Origin: Kaistella sp.
GTDB taxonomy: Bacteria > Bacteroidota > Bacteroidia > Flavobacteriales > Weeksellaceae
Direction: 5' to 3'
NCBI GenBank assembly: GCA_019459085.1
Contig: JAIBEW010000026.1
Location: forward strand, 1-64,000
DNA: 64,000 nt
Positions 60,750 through 64,000 of the stretch are shown piece after piece. Position 1 is the stretch's first letter, and each line of letters starts with the position of its first letter. The notes beneath the pieces were generated by a model. It worked only from the letters and a program-made list of their open reading frames with translations. It did no database searches and was not told the DNA's origin. A program made the position numbers and the translations under genes.

Positions 60750-61169
60750 ATGAGTACACTACAAAATAAATATGCGGCCGTAATATCCGCCGCACAAGCT
60801 GGAGGAGTTTCGAATCTTCAGGTTTCAGAACAGGACGGAATTCTTTATATTTCAGGAAATGCATCTTCAACAGGAGCCAAAGACGCGGTTTGGAACGCAT
60901 TGGGAACCATAGATTCCACTTATTCAGCTTCCGACATCAATCTTGATGTTCAGGTAGCGGGTTTGGCTTCCGGAGCTTCCCTGAAAGTTTCCACAGAAGA
61001 TTCGAATCTAAATATCAGACAGGAACCTTCAACGGATGCGGCTATTGTAGGAAAGGCAGCAAAAGGAGAATCGGTGACCCTAGTTGAGCAGACTTCTGAT
61101 GACTGGTGGAAAGTAAGAACCGCCGATGGTGAAGAAGGCTATGCTTATGCAAGATATCTTCAGGCATAA
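60750..61169 (+). CDS. BON-like and SH3b domain protein
   Basis: A 139-residue protein without a signal peptide. The N-terminal half (about residues 1-72, VSNLQVSEQDGILYISGNAS) resembles a BON domain; the C-terminal half is a bacterial SH3 (SH3b) domain (LNIRQEPSTDAAIVGKAAKG, DDWWKVRTADGEEGYAYARYL). The order resembles the potassium-binding Kbp (BON plus LysM) with SH3b replacing LysM. SH3b may bind peptidoglycan peptides. Clearly co-transcribed with the preceding BON gene. Confidence 0.8.
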   Translation: MSTLQNKYAAVISAAQAGGVSNLQVSEQDGILYISGNASSTGAKDAVWNALGTIDSTYSASDINLDVQVAGLASGASLKVSTEDSNLNIRQEPSTDAAIVGKAAKGESVTLVEQTSDDWWKVRTADGEEGYAYARYLQA

Positions 61170-61186
61170 ATTTTTAAAAGTATTTC

Positions 61187-61215
61187 AAAAACCTCCGGAT
61201 TTTCCGGAGGTTTTT
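61187..61215 (+). terminator. Intrinsic terminator after the BON/SH3 pair
   Basis: AAAAACCTCCGGA (61187-61199) and TCCGGAGGTTTTT (61203-61215), short loop. Confidence 0.85.
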
Positions 61216-61275
61216 CATTTCTGATTCTCAAAAAACACCAAACATACTTTCCCCACGGTTTTTCACAAAAAAACA

Positions 61276-61283
61276 TATATTTG
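61276..61283 (+). promoter_or_regulatory. Promoter -7 box of the symporter gene
   Basis: TATATTTG matches TAnnTTTG, 19 nt before the ATG at 61303. Confidence 0.5.
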
Positions 61284-61302
61284 TAAATCTTAGAAAAATA
61301 TT

Positions 61303-62730
61303 ATGAGTCCTACACTTCTGAAAATCTTTCCCTTCTTCACTTTAACCATTGTGGTTTTTCTTCATGGCATTAATCTCATCAACCCTTTGCCCGATGATTA
61401 TCTGGTGTTTGGGCATTTGCTTTTTGTTTTGGGAATGGTGACTTATGCACTGCGTAGAAAAAATTTAACGACATGGATTTTAATCAGTATCGTGATTGGA
61501 GTGATTGTCGGTAAAGATTATCCGGGAGTAGCATTGTCATTACAGCCGCTAAGTCAGGGCTTCATCAGGTTGGTAAAGACCATTGTAGGTCCAATTTTGT
61601 TTGCGACTTTGGTCTATGGTATTGCCGGACATTCCGATTTGAAGCAGGTGGGAAGAATGGCTTGGAAATCTCTGCTCTATTTCTATACGGCAACTACGAT
61701 TGCTTTATTTATAGGTCTTGCGGCGATAAATATTTCAAAAGCTGGAGTAGGAATTGATGCTTCAAAAATTCCCCATCAGGAACTTCCGAAAACTTCTTCA
61801 GTAAAAGAAGCGGATTTAAGAGCACTGGAGAGTATTCCCGAAGCGAATCACTGGCTGTTTAAAACAACGGCATTTTTCAGAGACGTTTTTCCTGAGAATA
61901 TCATCAAATCCATTTATGACAACCAGGTTTTACAGATTGTGGTTTTTGCGGTGATTTTCGGTATCGGTCTGGCAAAACTTCCCGAAAAAAAGAAAAAACC
62001 GATGGTTGATTTTATGGAAAGTCTCGCTGAAACAATGTTCAAATACACGCACATCATCATGTATTTTGCACCCATTGGAGTTGGGGCGGCGATGGCATAT
62101 ACAGTCGGACATATGGGAATCGATATCCTGAAATATTTATTCATGCTTCTTCTGACTTTATATTGCGCACTGATCGCGTTTATACTTTTAGTGCTTCTGC
62201 CCATCGCACTTTACATGAAAGTACCCATTAAAAAATTCATTGAGGCAATAAAAGAACCGGTATCCATCGCATTTGCAACCACGAGTTCCGATGCCGCTTT
62301 GCCCGTTGTAATGCAGAATATGGAGAAATTTGGCGTACCGAGAAAAATTGTTTCATTCGTAGTACCAACCGGTTATTCCTTCAATTTGGACGGAACAACG
62401 CTCTATCTCTCTTTGGCTTCAATTTTTGTCGCGCAGGCCGCCGGAATGGATCTTTCTTTCGGACAGCAGTTACTGATCTGTTTAACGCTGATGATTACGA
62501 GCAAAGGTGTTGCCGCAATTCCGCGTGCATCGCTGATCATCTTAATTGCCACAGCCGATCAGTTTGGGCTTCCAATTTTTATCATTGCCGCTATTTTAGG
62601 CATTGATGAGTTGATGGATATGGGAAGAACATCTGTAAACGTGATCGGAAACTGTCTCGCCTCTGTAGTGATTGCGAAATGGGAAGGTGAATTCGACCAG
62701 GAAAAGGCGCTCGCCTTCGAGGCAGATTAA
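61303..62730 (+). CDS. Dicarboxylate/amino acid:cation symporter
   Basis: A 475-residue DAACS family transporter (glutamate/aspartate/dicarboxylate uptake with Na+ or H+). Extra N-terminal helices (about residues 1-60) precede the usual core. The serine-rich hairpin is ATTSSDAALPVVMQNME and the following GYSFNLDGTTLYLSLASIF is the substrate/cation motif; a third hallmark is the late DRARTSVNV-type region (DMGRTSVNVIGN). Substrate not decided by sequence. Confidence 0.92.
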   Translation: MSPTLLKIFPFFTLTIVVFLHGINLINPLPDDYLVFGHLLFVLGMVTYALRRKNLTTWILISIVIGVIVGKDYPGVALSLQPLSQGFIRLVKTIVGPILFATLVYGIAGHSDLKQVGRMAWKSLLYFYTATTIALFIGLAAINISKAGVGIDASKIPHQELPKTSSVKEADLRALESIPEANHWLFKTTAFFRDVFPENIIKSIYDNQVLQIVVFAVIFGIGLAKLPEKKKKPMVDFMESLAETMFKYTHIIMYFAPIGVGAAMAYTVGHMGIDILKYLFMLLLTLYCALIAFILLVLLPIALYMKVPIKKFIEAIKEPVSIAFATTSSDAALPVVMQNMEKFGVPRKIVSFVVPTGYSFNLDGTTLYLSLASIFVAQAAGMDLSFGQQLLICLTLMITSKGVAAIPRASLIILIATADQFGLPIFIIAAILGIDELMDMGRTSVNVIGNCLASVVIAKWEGEFDQEKALAFEAD

Positions 62731-62884
62731 CTTTAAGAAATATTAAAGGTTTTATACTATTAAAGGTGAGAAAGATTTTCATCCGGAAAACTTTCGGGAG
62801 AAATAGCCATCGTGTAATATATAAGGCTGATTGATGTCATCAGTTTAATGTTACTTCTATTCATTCTAAATAAGAAATAATCCG

Positions 62885-62892
62885 TAAATTTG
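62885..62892 (+). promoter_or_regulatory. Promoter -7 box of the Mrp ATPase gene
   Basis: TAAATTTG matches TAnnTTTG, 22 nt before the ATG. Confidence 0.5.
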
Positions 62893-62914
62893 TCCCTCAA
62901 TTTACCGTATAATT

Positions 62915-64000
62915 ATGTTGACGAAAGCTAAAGTTCAGGAGTTTCTGAAAGAGATAGAAGTAGATGATCTGGTGAACAATTTCCAGGTCGTGGGGAATGA
63001 TGTTTATATTGATATGACCGCCCATTCACCCGCAATGCACGAAAAGAAAAAACTCGAAGCTGCCATGAAACAGGCGTTTGCTTCTGAATTTGGAGAAGAA
63101 ATCGTTCTGAAACTGAAAATCGCTTCTCCGGAGCCATCTCAGGTTCAGCAGAACCAGATCAAAGGAAAACAGATTCCGGGAATCCAGAACATCATTGCCG
63201 TAGCCTCCGGAAAAGGTGGAGTAGGGAAATCTACAGTTGCTGCAAACCTGGCGGTGACCTTAGCAAAAATGGGTTTCAAAGTCGGAATTCTTGATGCTGA
63301 TATTTACGGACCTTCAGTTCCAACAATGTTTGATACAGAAGGGGCAAAACCTATTTCGGTGGAAGTTGACGGTAAAAACTTGATGAAACCTATAGAAAAT
63401 TACGGCGTGAAAATGCTGTCTATCGGTTATTTTTCCGGGGCAAATCAGGCTGTTGTGTGGCGGGGACCGATGGCGAGCAAAGCTTTAAACCAAATGATTC
63501 GCGACGCAGATTGGGGTGAACTGGATTTTCTTTTAATCGATTTACCGCCGGGAACGGGCGATATCCATTTGTCCATTATTCAGGAAGTTCCGGTAACAGG
63601 AGCCGTGATTGTAAGTACGCCGCAGCATATTGCGCTGGCTGATGTCCGCAAAGGAATCGCGATGTTCCAGATGGAAAGCATCAATATTCCGGTTTTAGGG
63701 CTGATTGAAAATATGTCGTACTTTACGCCTGAAGAATTACCGGACAATAAATATTACATTTTCGGAAATCAGGGTGCGCAGTATCTGGCGGAAGATTTGG
63801 GAATTCCTGTTTTAGGTGAAATTCCATTGATCCAGAGCATCCGTGAGGCGGGTGACGTCGGAAGACCGGCCGCACTTCAGGAAGGTTCTAAAATCGAGGA
63901 AATCTATAAAACCACGGCTCAGAATATGATTGAAAGTCTGGTTGAAAGAAATAAAAGTCTACCCGCAACCGAAGCCGTAAAAATTACGACCATGGCCGGC
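62915..64000 (+). CDS. Mrp/NBP35 family iron-sulfur carrier ATPase (3' end cut by window)
   Basis: 362 codons from ATG 62915 to the end of the window, no stop reached. An N-terminal MIP18/DUF59-like domain (about residues 1-75) leads to the deviant Walker A ASGKGGVGKST (about 98-108), then DADIYGPSVPTMF, IDLPPGTGDIHLSII and ENMSYF. Mrp carriers transfer Fe-S clusters. The normal length in this group is only slightly longer, so little is missing. The two CxxC cysteines sometimes present in this family are not visible in the part seen. Confidence 0.92.
   Translation, partial: MLTKAKVQEFLKEIEVDDLVNNFQVVGNDVYIDMTAHSPAMHEKKKLEAAMKQAFASEFGEEIVLKLKIASPEPSQVQQNQIKGKQIPGIQNIIAVASGKGGVGKSTVAANLAVTLAKMGFKVGILDADIYGPSVPTMFDTEGAKPISVEVDGKNLMKPIENYGVKMLSIGYFSGANQAVVWRGPMASKALNQMIRDADWGELDFLLIDLPPGTGDIHLSIIQEVPVTGAVIVSTPQHIALADVRKGIAMFQMESINIPVLGLIENMSYFTPEELPDNKYYIFGNQGAQYLAEDLGIPVLGEIPLIQSIREAGDVGRPAALQEGSKIEEIYKTTAQNMIESLVERNKSLPATEAVKITTMAG

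Noticed and set aside
1-64000. tRNA or rRNA genes
   Set aside because: No cloverleaf-like stretch or rRNA sequence recognised by eye in any intergenic gap; a tRNAscan run would settle it.

Overview
The window is a chromosomal segment of a Bacteroidota bacterium, most likely family Weeksellaceae (Chryseobacterium/Kaistella type). The signs are a type IX secretion C-terminal sorting domain of type B and one of type A, the gliding lipoprotein GldD, DUF3098 next to ftsX, TAnnTTTG promoter boxes in front of many genes, several TTG/GTG starts and no clear Shine-Dalgarno sequences. No rRNA, tRNA, CRISPR array, insertion sequence or prophage was recognised. The genus is an inference.

Region 1 (1-6400) is accessory DNA and the most unusual part. 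Eight small minus-strand genes, mostly secreted, membrane or lipoprotein genes of unknown function plus a MazE/MazF toxin-antitoxin pair, are separated by copies of one long intergenic repeat (up to about 390 bp). Six of the seven gene units are bounded by a short inverted repeat that is private to that unit: TTATCTGCA/TGCAGATAA, TTACCGGGC/GCCCGGTAA, GTTATGCG/CGCATAAC and others. Arms match across each gene rather than across each repeat. This is the footprint expected of integron-style cassettes cut at a G|TTA core. Unlike ordinary integron cassettes, each repeat also carries its own promoter-like element (TTG-N23-TATATTTG) about 112-115 nt before the next start codon, a leader hairpin, and a decayed ORF on the opposite strand. 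No recombinase gene lies in the window, and the array runs off the left edge.

Region 2 (6.4-12 kb) holds a DUF1501/DUF1800 pair, a 44-residue membrane peptide, and a pesticin/T4-lysozyme-like muramidase next to a membrane patatin phospholipase. Region 3 (12-36.5 kb) is mostly core genome: outer-membrane barrel, glucokinase, two tandem YceI proteins, L-serine dehydratase, RNase G/E, a 29-residue basic ribosomal-type protein, HU, MutY, GldD, a PfkB kinase, SurA-like isomerase, a FabK/nitronate monooxygenase-type enzyme, acyl-CoA synthetase and dehydrogenase, RF3, a second toxin-antitoxin pair, a CPBP protease, RdgB, RNase Z and a TIGR02757 protein.

Region 4 (36.6-49.4 kb) has a large T9SS-exported protein, RsmA, the ftsX-DUF3098-uppP-(small membrane gene)-truB-rluF run, a helix-hairpin-helix repeat protein, a MerR regulator, a DEAD-box helicase and ribosomal protein S1. 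Region 5 (49.4-64 kb) has arginine decarboxylase, thiamine pyrophosphokinase, cobalamin adenosyltransferase, a CmoA/isoprenylcysteine-methyltransferase-like pair, an ABC exporter, LptB with an unusual C-terminal extension, TM2 protein, HemB, a T9SS-sorted small protein, a BON/SH3 pair, a dicarboxylate symporter and an Mrp ATPase cut by the window end. Convergent genes are usually separated by strong intrinsic terminators, which suggests short transcription units.
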